Made by a program: the position numbers and the translations under genes. The notes beneath the pieces are model-generated. The model made no database searches and was not told where the DNA came from. It was given only the letters and a program-made list of their open reading frames with translations. From contig DKCG01000018.1 of the NCBI GenBank assembly GCA_002449145.1, forward strand, positions 1 to 47,698: a stretch of 47,698 nt of DNA. The letters are read 5' to 3'. Shown one piece after another: positions 17,048-25,421 of this stretch (its first letter is position 1; each line of letters starts with the position of its first letter). This DNA comes from Christensenella sp. UBA6880 (GTDB taxonomy: Bacteria; Bacillota; Clostridia; Christensenellales; CAG-917).

Positions 17048-18571
17048 ATGAAAAACCAAACCATTCTCGTTCTGGATTTCGGCGGACAATACAAGGAACT
17101 CATCGCGCGCTCGGTGCGCAGAATGAACGTGTATTCCGTCGTCGAGCCGTCTTGCATTTCAGAGGAAAAACTCAAAGAAATCGATCCTATCGGCATTATC
17201 TTTACGGGCGGACCTAACAGCGTTTATCTCGAAAATTCGCCGCGTTGCTCGAAAGCCGTGTTCGATTTGGGCGTACCCGTTTTGGGCATATGCTACGGCA
17301 TGCAGTACATCGCACATTATTTCGGCGGCGTCGTAAAGGAAGGCGCAGTGCGCGAGTATGGTCAAACAAAAGTTTTCATCGGCGACTGCGCGATTTTCGA
17401 CGGTCTTTCGGGCGAAGAAGAAATGCTTATGAGCCACACCGACTACGTTGCGCAAGTTCCCGACGGATTCAAGGTTGTGGCAACCACGTCGGATTGTCCG
17501 TGCGCGGCAATCGCAAACGAGCAAAAGCATATATACGGCGTACAATTCCACCCCGAAGTCGAGCGTTCGCTCAACGGAAACAAGGTGCTTGAAAACTTCG
17601 TCATAAACGTGTGCGGCGCAACGCGCGACTACTCGCTCGACGACTACATCGACACCCAAATCAAACTCATACGCGAAAAAGTCGGCGATAAGAAAGTTCT
17701 TCTCGGCCTTTCGGGCGGCGTTGACAGTTCGGTCGTGGCGGCGCTCATAAGCAAGGCGATTCCCGATCAACTTCTGTGCGTGTACGTCGACCACGGCTTT
17801 ATGCGCAAGGACGAAACCAAACAAATCAAAGAAGCGTTTGCGCCCCTTCCCCTCAAACTCGAAGTCGTGGACGCAAGCGAGAAATTCCTTTCCAAAATCG
17901 CGGGCGTAACCGACCCCGAACGTAAAAGAAAAATTATCGGCGAGGAATTCGTCAAGACGTTTGCGGAAGTTGCAAACGCGCAAAAGGGATACGACTTCCT
18001 TGCGCAAGGCACGATTTATCCCGACGTCATCGAATCGGGCGCAAACAACTCGGCAAACATCAAGAGCCATCACAACGTCGGCGGCTTGCCCAAAGATATG
18101 CCGTTCACGGGTCTTGTCGAACCCTTGCGCGGACTTTTCAAAGACGAAGTGCGCATAATCGGCAAAAAACTCGGTTTGCCCGACTATCTCGTCAATCGTC
18201 AACCCTTCCCCGGCCCCGGACTTGCAATCCGCACTATCGGCGAAATAACAAAAGAGAAACTTGACGTCTTGCGCGACGCGGACGCAATCGTGCGTGAAGA
18301 AATCGCCGCAAGCGGAATCAAATCCGACCAATATTTTGCAGTCATCACCGACACGAAATCGGTCGGCGTAATCGGCGACTACCGCAACTACGGCTACGTC
18401 GTCGTGATAAGAGCGGTCACCACGTCCGACTTTATGACGGCGGAATACACTCGCCTACCCTACGACTTGCTCACGAAAATGGCGTCGCGCATTGTCAACG
18501 AAGTGAAAGGCATAAGCCGCGTTTGCTATGACGTGACGGGGAAACCCCCGGCGACCATTGAATGGGAATAA
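17048..18571 (+). CDS. guaA: GMP synthase (glutamine-hydrolysing)
   Basis: A 507-residue GMP synthase, making GMP from XMP in purine synthesis. The N-terminal glutaminase domain has FGGQY near the start, catalytic Cys82 in GICYGMQY and the HPE triad part in VQFHPEVE. The ATP-pyrophosphatase domain carries the P-loop LSGGVDSSV, and the C-terminal dimerisation domain includes RQPFPGPGLAIR and ends IEWE, as in the family. The start at 17048 follows GTAGGAGAA by a normal distance; a longer frame from 16898 is rejected because the family N-terminus begins here. A TATAAT lies at 16982-16987, with no clear -35 box. No purine riboswitch is visible in the 200-base leader region. Confidence 0.97.
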   Translation: MKNQTILVLDFGGQYKELIARSVRRMNVYSVVEPSCISEEKLKEIDPIGIIFTGGPNSVYLENSPRCSKAVFDLGVPVLGICYGMQYIAHYFGGVVKEGAVREYGQTKVFIGDCAIFDGLSGEEEMLMSHTDYVAQVPDGFKVVATTSDCPCAAIANEQKHIYGVQFHPEVERSLNGNKVLENFVINVCGATRDYSLDDYIDTQIKLIREKVGDKKVLLGLSGGVDSSVVAALISKAIPDQLLCVYVDHGFMRKDETKQIKEAFAPLPLKLEVVDASEKFLSKIAGVTDPERKRKIIGEEFVKTFAEVANAQKGYDFLAQGTIYPDVIESGANNSANIKSHHNVGGLPKDMPFTGLVEPLRGLFKDEVRIIGKKLGLPDYLVNRQPFPGPGLAIRTIGEITKEKLDVLRDADAIVREEIAASGIKSDQYFAVITDTKSVGVIGDYRNYGYVVVIRAVTTSDFMTAEYTRLPYDLLTKMASRIVNEVKGISRVCYDVTGKPPATIEWE

Positions 18572-19036
18572 TAGGAATTGCGCCGAATGCAAAACACTTG
18601 TCACCCATCTTTTCAAGATGGCTTGACAAATATTTTGGCGCAAACGTCCTGTCACAAACAAATCAAAGCATTTGTTTGTGCCGTAAGGGGTTGCAACTTT
18701 GAGGCGGCTCGGCAGTTGCAACGGCGGAAGTGGATGCTCACAACGATTCTTCGTCATTCTATATTGTTCGGCTCCGCCTGTCTACAAGCAACGTCTCGGA
18801 GGCTGCGAAGCCGGATGATTCAAAAAACATCAAGCAGACAATCTTGCGAAACCGACGTTTGAGTAAAATGTTTTGCTTAAACAAATAGCAAAGATTTCCT
18901 GCGCGATAGAAAAGCAAAATGCAAATGCGGTTTATGGCAATAAATCTAATTGTTGGCATCACCGCAATGAAGTATTTTGCGCAGGCTCCGCCTGTCTACG
19001 AGCAACGTTTCGGCGGCTACGAAACCGAATAACTCG
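18572..19036. repeat. Repeat-rich gene-free gap, with two 50-bp direct repeats
   Basis: No gene is visible between guaA and dut. Two direct copies of a 50-bp sequence beginning GCTCCGCCTGTCTAC lie at 18771-18820 and 18985-19034, with about eight differences, each with a small internal palindrome (CGTTTCG...CGAAAC type in the second). Nearer guaA is a perfect 11-bp hairpin (18654-18664 with about 18672-18682) and a CATCTT/AAGATG hairpin at about 18606-18621. These look like copies of short dispersed palindromic elements. Confidence 0.55.
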
Positions 19037-19133
19037 TTGTCATTCCGAGCGATAGCGTGGGAATCCAGCGTAGCGAAATGCGGCTGTCGCCTTGATTCCT
19101 ACGTCGCAACGATGTTGCTCCTCTGAATGACAA
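19037..19133. repeat. 97-bp inverted-repeat element (TCATTC...GAATGA type)
   Basis: TTGTCATTCCGAG (19037-19049) is the inverse of CTCTGAATGACAA (19121-19133) apart from one mismatch, with an inner GGAATC/GATTCC pair. The outer arms match the form of a palindromic intergenic element common in many bacterial genomes. No protein is encoded inside; probably non-autonomous. Confidence 0.6.
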
Positions 19134-19162
19134 GCGGAAAACAGATTTGAATATTCCGCAAC

Positions 19163-19268
19163 CCAAACGAAGTTTGGATATCATCGTGCAAACAGCACGA
19201 TTTCATCACAAAGTGATATCACCGCCATAGGCGATATCATTGCGCAAAGAAAGATATTGCTTTGCGCA
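19163..19268. repeat. Array of five short palindromes joined by ATATCAT-like linkers
   Basis: Five consecutive perfect palindromes: CCAAAC/GTTTGG (19163-19177), ATCGTGC/GCACGAT (19183-19201), ATCAC/GTGAT (19205-19217), CGCC/GGCG (19223-19233) and TGCGCAAAG/CTTTGCGCA (19241-19268). The linkers are ATATCAT, TTC, ATATCA-like and ATATCAT. Arms differ in sequence but the linkers recur, so this is a modular hairpin array. It ends three bases before the dut ribosome binding site. Confidence 0.7.
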
Positions 19269-19280
19269 GCCGGAGGCAAT

Positions 19281-19727
19281 ATGCAACACGTATCCGTAAA
19301 ACTCAAAAAACTGAACGAAAACGCAATAATACCCAAATACGGCACGCAGTTTTCCGCGGGGGCGGACTTGTACGCTTGCGAAGGTAAAGCAATCACCGTT
19401 CAGCCTCATCAAACCGTGTTTGTACACACGGGCATTGCAATAGAGATTCCCGACGGTCTTGTCGGACTCGTGTATGCTCGAAGCGGGCTTGCAAGCAAAC
19501 GTTCGCTTGCGCCCGCAAACAAAGTGGGCGTTATCGATTGCGATTACAGAGGCGAAATTATCGTGTCTTTGCACAACCACTCTGACGAGCCGCAAACCAT
19601 AGAGGATAAGGAACGCATTGCGCAACTTGTGATTGCACCCTGCTTTGTCGCAGACTTTGAAGAAGTGGAAAACTTAACCGACACCGACCGCGGACAAGGC
19701 GGCTTCGGCAGCACGGGCAAGATGTAA
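19281..19727 (+). CDS. dut: dUTP diphosphatase
   Basis: A 148-residue trimeric dUTPase, which removes dUTP and supplies dUMP for thymidylate synthesis. Family motifs are in order: AGADLYA (motif 1), ARSGLA (motif 2), GVIDCDYRGEI (motif 3), RIAQLVI (motif 4) and the C-terminal RGQGGFGSTG loop (motif 5). The start at 19281 is set by GGAGG four bases upstream, immediately after the palindrome array; a slightly longer frame from 19257 starts within that array and is rejected. It has its own terminator and no gene partner. Confidence 0.96.
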   Translation: MQHVSVKLKKLNENAIIPKYGTQFSAGADLYACEGKAITVQPHQTVFVHTGIAIEIPDGLVGLVYARSGLASKRSLAPANKVGVIDCDYRGEIIVSLHNHSDEPQTIEDKERIAQLVIAPCFVADFEEVENLTDTDRGQGGFGSTGKM

Positions 19728-19744
19728 AAACCGCATAAAAATAG

Positions 19745-19773
19745 CAAAAAAGCACGATTTTCGTGCTTTTTTT
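19745..19773 (+). terminator. Intrinsic terminator after dut
   Basis: AAAAAAGCACGA pairs with TCGTGCTTTTTT across a three-base loop and continues into T. Confidence 0.9.
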
Positions 19774-19866
19774 ATGCGCTTTTATTATCGTATAATCCTT
19801 ATTTTTTATATTTATATTTGAATCAATATAACTTATTTGTTTTTGTTTTGTTTAATCGATTTCTTT

Positions 19867-20997
19867 TCACTCGATCTCGAAGTAGTTGAGGAATGCGATT
19901 GTGCGCTTCATTGCCTCTTTGGATATTTTGAGGAATTGCGCGACGGGGAATGCGTGCACCGCCCATTTGCCCTCGCCGTGATAGTGTTCGTACGCAACGC
20001 CGAGTTGCTGAAACTTCTTCACGAGGTCGAACGTAAGCACCGCAAGTTTGTCGTTCTCTGCCGAAATTGCAAATGTCGGCGGAAAATCCTTTGTCACCCA
20101 ATAGATAGGCGAAACCTCTTTTTGCAATTCCTCGCTACATTCCTCGACGGGCGTACCCTTGCAATAGGATTGAGTGTAAATGCCTATGTTTTTGAAGCCC
20201 GTATGCACGGCTTTCGGGAAGTCGTATACGCCGCAGTTGAGCATAAGCGCGGATATTTTTTGGTCTTTCGAGCGTTCGTCGAGGTCAAAGTGCGCGGCGT
20301 ATTCGGGATTGGTGCTTATCGCGCCCGCCATACTGCTCAAATGCGCACCCGCGCTCTCGCCGCCCACAAAAATGTGGTCCATATCTATGTTGTACTCGTC
20401 GGCATGGTCTTTGAGCCAAGCAAACGCCTTGTACACGTTTTGAATCATCTCGGGATGACCGTAAAAGGGCGCGTCGCCGTAATAAAGGCTTGCCACGAAA
20501 TAACCCGTTTTTTCGCAAAGTTTGGTGGTGTACGCCTCTCTCGTTTCGGGAAGTCCGCCAATCCAGCCTCCGCCGTGAATGTAGATAAACACGCGCGCTT
20601 TTTTGCTTCTGTCCCTATCCTTTCTCTCGTATATGTCGAGATAAAGACGTTTGTCGTTTTGGTCGTATCTCAAAAACCTCGTGGTTTTGACCTTGTGCGA
20701 GCGACGAAAACTGAAAACGGTGAGCCAGCCCAAAAACTCATTCTTTGCGTGTCCGCCCGCAACGTAAAGATACTTTGCGTCGTAAGCGGCTTTCTTCGCT
20801 TGTTTTTTTGCCTGCTTCTTTGCCTTTGCCGTGATGTTGGCAACGTTCTCTTTGGCAAGCACGAGTTTTGCTTCTCTTTCCTCGCGCTTGATTTTCTTGT
20901 CTAATTCCTCTCGCCTTTTTTCGAGTTGCGCGTATTTTTGGTCGAAAATATCTCTTTTGGCAAGATTATCGAGAGCCGTAAATATGCGTCGTTTCAT
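19867..20997 (-). CDS. Alpha/beta hydrolase (esterase/lipase, HSL-like) with N-terminal coiled coil
   Basis: A 376-residue protein. The first 80 residues are very rich in Lys, Glu and Ala and should form a coiled coil. The rest is an alpha/beta hydrolase of the hormone-sensitive-lipase-like group: oxyanion-hole motif HGGGWIGG, nucleophile elbow GGESAGAHL with the serine present, an acid-residue region SAENDKLAV, and the catalytic histidine near HGEGKWAVHAFP. It should hydrolyse short-chain esters in the cytoplasm; the substrate is unknown. A GGAGAAAGACAT site precedes ATG. It lies 113 bases downstream of cysS in the same direction and may be transcribed with it. Confidence 0.85.
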   Translation of the reverse strand: MKRRIFTALDNLAKRDIFDQKYAQLEKRREELDKKIKREEREAKLVLAKENVANITAKAKKQAKKQAKKAAYDAKYLYVAGGHAKNEFLGWLTVFSFRRSHKVKTTRFLRYDQNDKRLYLDIYERKDRDRSKKARVFIYIHGGGWIGGLPETREAYTTKLCEKTGYFVASLYYGDAPFYGHPEMIQNVYKAFAWLKDHADEYNIDMDHIFVGGESAGAHLSSMAGAISTNPEYAAHFDLDERSKDQKISALMLNCGVYDFPKAVHTGFKNIGIYTQSYCKGTPVEECSEELQKEVSPIYWVTKDFPPTFAISAENDKLAVLTFDLVKKFQQLGVAYEHYHGEGKWAVHAFPVAQFLKISKEAMKRTIAFLNYFEIE

Positions 20998-21110
20998 ATG
21001 TCTTTCTCCGTTAAAAAAGATGTATGTTTTTTGCTTTTATATTGCAAAACAAGGTTTTTATCGCACTGTTTTGCAAATATAAACCTTGTTTTTTGTGTTT
21101 AATATGCGTT

Positions 21111-22511
21111 TTATGCCTTTTCCGCAAACGAGCCGTCCTTGGTGTCCTTGACGACGTAGCCGAGTTCGTTTATCTTGGCTCTTATTGCGTCCGCGCTTGC
21201 CCAGTCTTTGCCTGCTTTGGCAACCTTGCGTTGCTCGACGAGGTCGAGAACTTCCTTGGGTACGGCACCCTCTTTTGCCTTTTGCTTTTGCTCGTAGTAT
21301 GCGATAAAGTCTTCGGGATTGCTTCTGAAAAGTCCGAGCAAATCGTAGGTTTTCACAACCTGTTTTGCGTCCGCAACCGCGTCGGAATCGCCCGCTCTCA
21401 ACTTCGCTCTTATGCCCTTGAATATGCCGAACAAGTCCGCAAGTGCCTTTGCCGTGTTGAAGTCGTCGTCCATTGCGCGATTGAATCCCTCGTCGATCCA
21501 CTTGCTTTGCTTGTCGCTCGAAAGCCCGCTTTCGTTCACCTCGTCAAGCACCTTGTAAAACTCGTACATATGCTTGTCCGCGTCGGGGAAAAGTTCGTCG
21601 GTGATATTGATGTCGCCTCTGTAATTCGTCTGCAAAAGCGCGTACTTGATCGTTTCGGGTTTGTACTCGTCGAGAAGGTCGGAAAGAAGCAAACTGTTGC
21701 CGAGCGACTTGCTCATTTTCTGTCCGTTGACCTTGATAAGTCCGTTGTGAATCCAGTATTTTGCAAACTGCTTGCCCGTGAGCGATTCGGTTTGCGCAAT
21801 CTCGTTTTCGTGGTGGGGGAAGATGAGATCTCTGCCGCCGCCGTGAATGTCTATCTGATCGCCGAACGCCGCTCTGTTCATAGCCGAACATTCGATGTGC
21901 CAACCGGGTCTGCCCTTACCCCACGGCGATTCCCAGTATATTTCGCCTTCCTTTGCCGACTTCCAAAGCGCGAAGTCGAGGGGATTGCGTTTGTTTTCCT
22001 CGTTTTCGATACGCACGCTCTCGTAAGCGTCTTCCAGTCTTCTGCCGCTGAGTTTACCGTAGCCGGGGAAACTCTCGACGGAAAAATACACGTCGCCTCT
22101 GTCTGTTGCGTAGGCGTGACCTTTTTCTATGAGTTTGGACACGAAGTCGATGATATTGTCGATGTTGCAAGTCGCTTTGAGCCAAATCGTAGGATCGTCA
22201 ACCTCGAATTTGCGCATAAGTTTGTCAATGCGATCGATCATCATACTCGCGTATTCGAGAGGCGGTATGCCCGTTTCTTTGGACTTTGCGATTATCTTGT
22301 CGTCAACGTCCGTGTAGTTGCGTGCGTAAGTGACTTTGTATCCTTTTTTCTCCAAATACTTGCGGATTATATCGTAAATGAGAGCCTGATATGCGTGCCC
22401 TATATGTGCGTCGCCCGAAACCGTGATTCCGCACGCATACATATTGACTTGACCTTCGTGTATAGGCGAAAAATCCTCTTTTTTCCTCGTTAGCGTATTG
22501 TAAATTTTCAT
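21111..22511 (-). CDS. cysS: Cysteinyl-tRNA synthetase
   Basis: A 466-residue class I aminoacyl-tRNA synthetase charging tRNA-Cys. The zinc/cysteine-site residue Cys27 lies in YACGITV, the HIGH motif reads HIGHA (from His36), further zinc ligands are in WHIECSAMN and FPHHENE, and the KMSKS loop is GQKMSKSLGNSL. The start is the ATG at 22511 after AAAGGACA; the frame is open to 22619 but the upstream part overlaps cysE out of frame and has no family similarity. cysE ends 16 bases before, so cysE and cysS form the classic Gram-positive pair. Confidence 0.96.
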   Translation of the reverse strand: MKIYNTLTRKKEDFSPIHEGQVNMYACGITVSGDAHIGHAYQALIYDIIRKYLEKKGYKVTYARNYTDVDDKIIAKSKETGIPPLEYASMMIDRIDKLMRKFEVDDPTIWLKATCNIDNIIDFVSKLIEKGHAYATDRGDVYFSVESFPGYGKLSGRRLEDAYESVRIENEENKRNPLDFALWKSAKEGEIYWESPWGKGRPGWHIECSAMNRAAFGDQIDIHGGGRDLIFPHHENEIAQTESLTGKQFAKYWIHNGLIKVNGQKMSKSLGNSLLLSDLLDEYKPETIKYALLQTNYRGDINITDELFPDADKHMYEFYKVLDEVNESGLSSDKQSKWIDEGFNRAMDDDFNTAKALADLFGIFKGIRAKLRAGDSDAVADAKQVVKTYDLLGLFRSNPEDFIAYYEQKQKAKEGAVPKEVLDLVEQRKVAKAGKDWASADAIRAKINELGYVVKDTKDGSFAEKA

Positions 22512-22527
22512 ACGGAACTTTGTCCTT

Positions 22528-23271
22528 TTATTCCTGCGGTTTGTCCGCCTGAGATTTGTTTTGCTCGAATTGCGCTTCGATTTCCTCGACTTCGGACGGA
22601 AGAACGTTGTCCTCGTCAATGGTTATGGAATATCTGCAAGAGTGCATGTCGAGAGCCTTTTCGAGTGCGTAAACACGCTTGTTAAGCCTCAAAAATTCTT
22701 CCATAATGGGGTCGGGAAGAAGAATCTGATCCATATCCGCGATTCGCTTGCCGTCTTGCTTGACCACTCTGCCGGGAACACCGACCACTGTCGAGTACGG
22801 CGGAACGTCTTTGAGAACCACGCTTCCCGCGCCGATTTTGCTGTGCGCGCCTATATGTACCGGACCTAAAACCTTTGCGCCCGCCGACACCATAACGCCC
22901 TCGTCGAGCGTGGGGTGACGTTTGCCCGTGTCCTTGCCCGTACCGCCTAGCGTTACGCCCTGATAAAGCACGCAATTATCGCCTATTTCGGCGGTTTCGC
23001 CTATGACAAGTCCCACGCCGTGATCTATGAATATTCCATATCCGATATTTGCGGCGGGGTGAATATCTATTGCTGTTTTTTCCTTTGCCTTGTAGGAAAC
23101 GTAGAGAGCAAGCGACTTCATTCCTTTTTGCCACAACTTATGCGCATAACGATAAGCACACAGGGCTTTATACCCTGTGTACGTTCGTCTTACAATCCTG
23201 CTGTTCATTGCGGCAGGGTCTTTTTGCATAATGACTTGCAAATCACGCTTTTTTGCTTCGGAAATTTTCAT
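22528..23271 (-). CDS. cysE: Serine O-acetyltransferase
   Basis: A 247-residue enzyme making O-acetylserine, the first step of cysteine synthesis. The left-handed beta-helix hexapeptide repeats are clear (IDIHPAANIGYGIFIDHG, then VIGETAEIGDNCVLYQGVTLGG, then KIGAGSVVLKDVPPYSTVVG), with the catalytic histidine in IDHG and the GGTGKDTGKRHP loop. The C-terminal 60 residues are longer than in the core enzyme and acidic. It begins 11 bases after ftsH stops and precedes cysS, giving a likely ftsH-cysE-cysS operon. Confidence 0.95.
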   Translation of the reverse strand: MKISEAKKRDLQVIMQKDPAAMNSRIVRRTYTGYKALCAYRYAHKLWQKGMKSLALYVSYKAKEKTAIDIHPAANIGYGIFIDHGVGLVIGETAEIGDNCVLYQGVTLGGTGKDTGKRHPTLDEGVMVSAGAKVLGPVHIGAHSKIGAGSVVLKDVPPYSTVVGVPGRVVKQDGKRIADMDQILLPDPIMEEFLRLNKRVYALEKALDMHSCRYSITIDEDNVLPSEVEEIEAQFEQNKSQADKPQE

Positions 23272-23282
23272 ATTTTCCCTTA

Positions 23283-25211
23283 TTATTCGGCGTCTTTATC
23301 CTTATTTTCGGAAGGAGCGTTATCTGCGGATTCGCCGTTTTCGTTGCCCTCGGATCTGTTAACCTTGGACGAGAACAATCCGTCGTCGTTAGAAGATTCT
23401 TGACCGAACAAAGCGTTGATCTCGTCTTCGTAGATGGTTTCCTTCTCGTAAAGAGCCTTGACCATCGCGTCCATAATGGAGCGATTTTCTTTCAATATAT
23501 TCAAAGCGACCCGATATTGCGTATCGATGATGGTTTTGACTTCCTCGTCGATTTTTGCCGCGACTTCTTCGCTGTAATTGAGGTGCGCCTGATAATCTCT
23601 GCCGAGGAACACTTCTTCGCTCGTGCCGAGATACATATTGCCGATAGATTCGGACATACCCCACTCGGTGACCATGCGCCTTGCAAGTTGCGTCGCTTTC
23701 TGAATGTCGCTCGATGCGCCCGTCGAGATGTCCTTGATGACGATTTCTTCCGCCGCGCGTCCGCCGAGCATCATCGAGATGTCGTCGAGCAGTTTGCCTT
23801 TGGTCATATGGTTGTCGTCGTTTTCGGGAAGCGTAATGGTGTAGCCTGCCGCCATGCCGCGAGGTATTATGCTCACTTCATGCACGTCGTCACAGTTCTT
23901 CATCAGTTTTGCGACGATTGCGTGGCCGCTCTCGTGATATGCGGTGATGCGTTTGTCGGACTCGGTGATAAGTCGTGATTTCTTTGCGGGACCTGCCACA
24001 ACCTTGTTGACCGCCTCGCTGATGTCCTTCATCGTAATGACTTTTTCGTTTTCTCTTGCGGCAAGAATCGCCGCTTCGTTGAGAATGTTCTCGATGTCCG
24101 CGCCCGTAAAGCCGGGGGTGAGCCTTGCAAGCGACTTGAAGTTGATGTCGGGCGCAAGCGGTTTGTTGCGAGAGTGAACTTTGAAGATTTCCTCTCTTCC
24201 CTTGACGTCTGGAACGTTGACGTAAATTTGTCTGTCGAATCTTCCGGGGCGCATAAGAGCGGGATCGAGAATATCCGCGCGGTTGGTCGCCGCCATAACG
24301 ATAATCGAACTGCTTGCCTCGAAGCCGTCCATTTGGACGAGAAGTTGGTTGAGGGTTTGTTCTCTTTCGTCGTTGCCGCCGCCCAGACCCGCGCCGCGTT
24401 GACGGCCCACTGCGTCGATTTCATCGATGAAGATAATGCAAGGCATATTCTTTTGCGCCTGCTCGAACAAGTCTCTCACGCGCGACGCGCCTACGCCTAC
24501 GAACATTTCCACGAAGTCCGAACCGCTTATAGAGAAGAACGGCACGTTTGCCTCGCCCGCAACCGCCTTTGCAAAAAGCGTTTTGCCCGTGCCCGGAGGT
24601 CCGACGAGAAGAACGCCGCGCGGAATGCGCGCGCCCATATCCGTATATTTTTTTGGATGTTTGAGAAAATCCACGATTTCTTGCAATTCCTGCTTTTCTT
24701 CCTCTGCGCCCGCAACGTCGCTGAATCTGACTTTTATGTCGCGCACTTGATTGGCTTTTGTCTTGCCGAAATTGAACGCCTGTCCTTGCACGCCTGCGCT
24801 CTTTCTCAACACGACCATAAATATGCCGAAAAGCGCGGCGTACAGAATGAGCGGAACGAGTATGCTGGAAAGAAGCGAACCGCTGGACGGGTCGTCGTAT
24901 CTTACGGTTACGCCGTCAAGCAAGCCTGCTTCCGTAAATTCCTTGATAACTTCGGAAAAAGCGACTCTGCCTTGCGTGTTGACGAAATAGCCGTAGCCTC
25001 TGTCGCCCTTCTTTTGTATGTTTGCAGAATAACTGCCCTCGATGTAAATCGCCTGAATCTCGCCGCGTTTGAGCATCTCTACGAAACTGTCTTCCGTGCC
25101 CTGATAGTTTATTTCGGTGGGTCTTGTCAGTTCATACGCGACAACGAACGCGATGATGACGAGAAGTATAACGCCGACGATGATGAGTGTGCGTCTTGTG
25201 GTTGGTTTCAT
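23283..25211 (-). CDS. ftsH: ATP-dependent zinc metalloprotease FtsH
   Basis: A 642-residue membrane protease that degrades misfolded membrane proteins and regulators. Two N-terminal membrane segments flank an extracytoplasmic domain (residues about 30-110). The AAA domain follows with Walker A GPPGTGKT, Walker B IIFIDEIDAVG and the second region of homology. The zinc protease motif is HESGHAIVAK. The C-terminal tail is rich in Glu, Asp and Asn. GGAGG stands six bases before ATG and a strong promoter is at 25274-25302. Usual length and all catalytic residues present. Confidence 0.97.
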   Translation of the reverse strand: MKPTTRRTLIIVGVILLVIIAFVVAYELTRPTEINYQGTEDSFVEMLKRGEIQAIYIEGSYSANIQKKGDRGYGYFVNTQGRVAFSEVIKEFTEAGLLDGVTVRYDDPSSGSLLSSILVPLILYAALFGIFMVVLRKSAGVQGQAFNFGKTKANQVRDIKVRFSDVAGAEEEKQELQEIVDFLKHPKKYTDMGARIPRGVLLVGPPGTGKTLFAKAVAGEANVPFFSISGSDFVEMFVGVGASRVRDLFEQAQKNMPCIIFIDEIDAVGRQRGAGLGGGNDEREQTLNQLLVQMDGFEASSSIIVMAATNRADILDPALMRPGRFDRQIYVNVPDVKGREEIFKVHSRNKPLAPDINFKSLARLTPGFTGADIENILNEAAILAARENEKVITMKDISEAVNKVVAGPAKKSRLITESDKRITAYHESGHAIVAKLMKNCDDVHEVSIIPRGMAAGYTITLPENDDNHMTKGKLLDDISMMLGGRAAEEIVIKDISTGASSDIQKATQLARRMVTEWGMSESIGNMYLGTSEEVFLGRDYQAHLNYSEEVAAKIDEEVKTIIDTQYRVALNILKENRSIMDAMVKALYEKETIYEDEINALFGQESSNDDGLFSSKVNRSEGNENGESADNAPSENKDKDAE

Positions 25212-25273
25212 CTATCCTCCTGAAATCGACGCGGTGCGACGATTCCGCAATAATCATATATTATGTTCTACAT

Positions 25274-25302
25274 ATTATAAAAATTAAATACGAAAAAGTC
25301 AA
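25274..25302 (-). promoter_or_regulatory. Vegetative promoter of ftsH-cysE-cysS
   Basis: Leftward TTGACT (25297-25302), 17-base spacer, perfect TATAAT (25274-25279). Confidence 0.85.
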
Positions 25303-25421
25303 CACAACAAGAAATATTTTACGTTCCCTGCCGCCGCCTGCCGCCGCGCCTTTTGAGTTAGTATGCCTAAATGTTAAAGAATAACTATTAAAAGCGCATT
25401 AAATCGGCAAGGATTTTCGGA

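Noticed and set aside
17159..18331. 390-codon minus-strand frame opposite guaA
   Set aside because: Antisense shadow; all family motifs are on the plus strand.
18595..18625. Possible tRNA or terminator just after guaA
   Set aside because: The CATCTT/AAGATG hairpin is short, has no T tract, and no cloverleaf can be drawn around it.
19163..19268. CRISPR array
   Set aside because: The palindromes differ from one another and the linkers are only three to seven bases.
21024..22493. 489-codon plus-strand frame opposite cysS
   Set aside because: Antisense shadow of the synthetase, whose HIGH and KMSKS motifs are intact on the minus strand.
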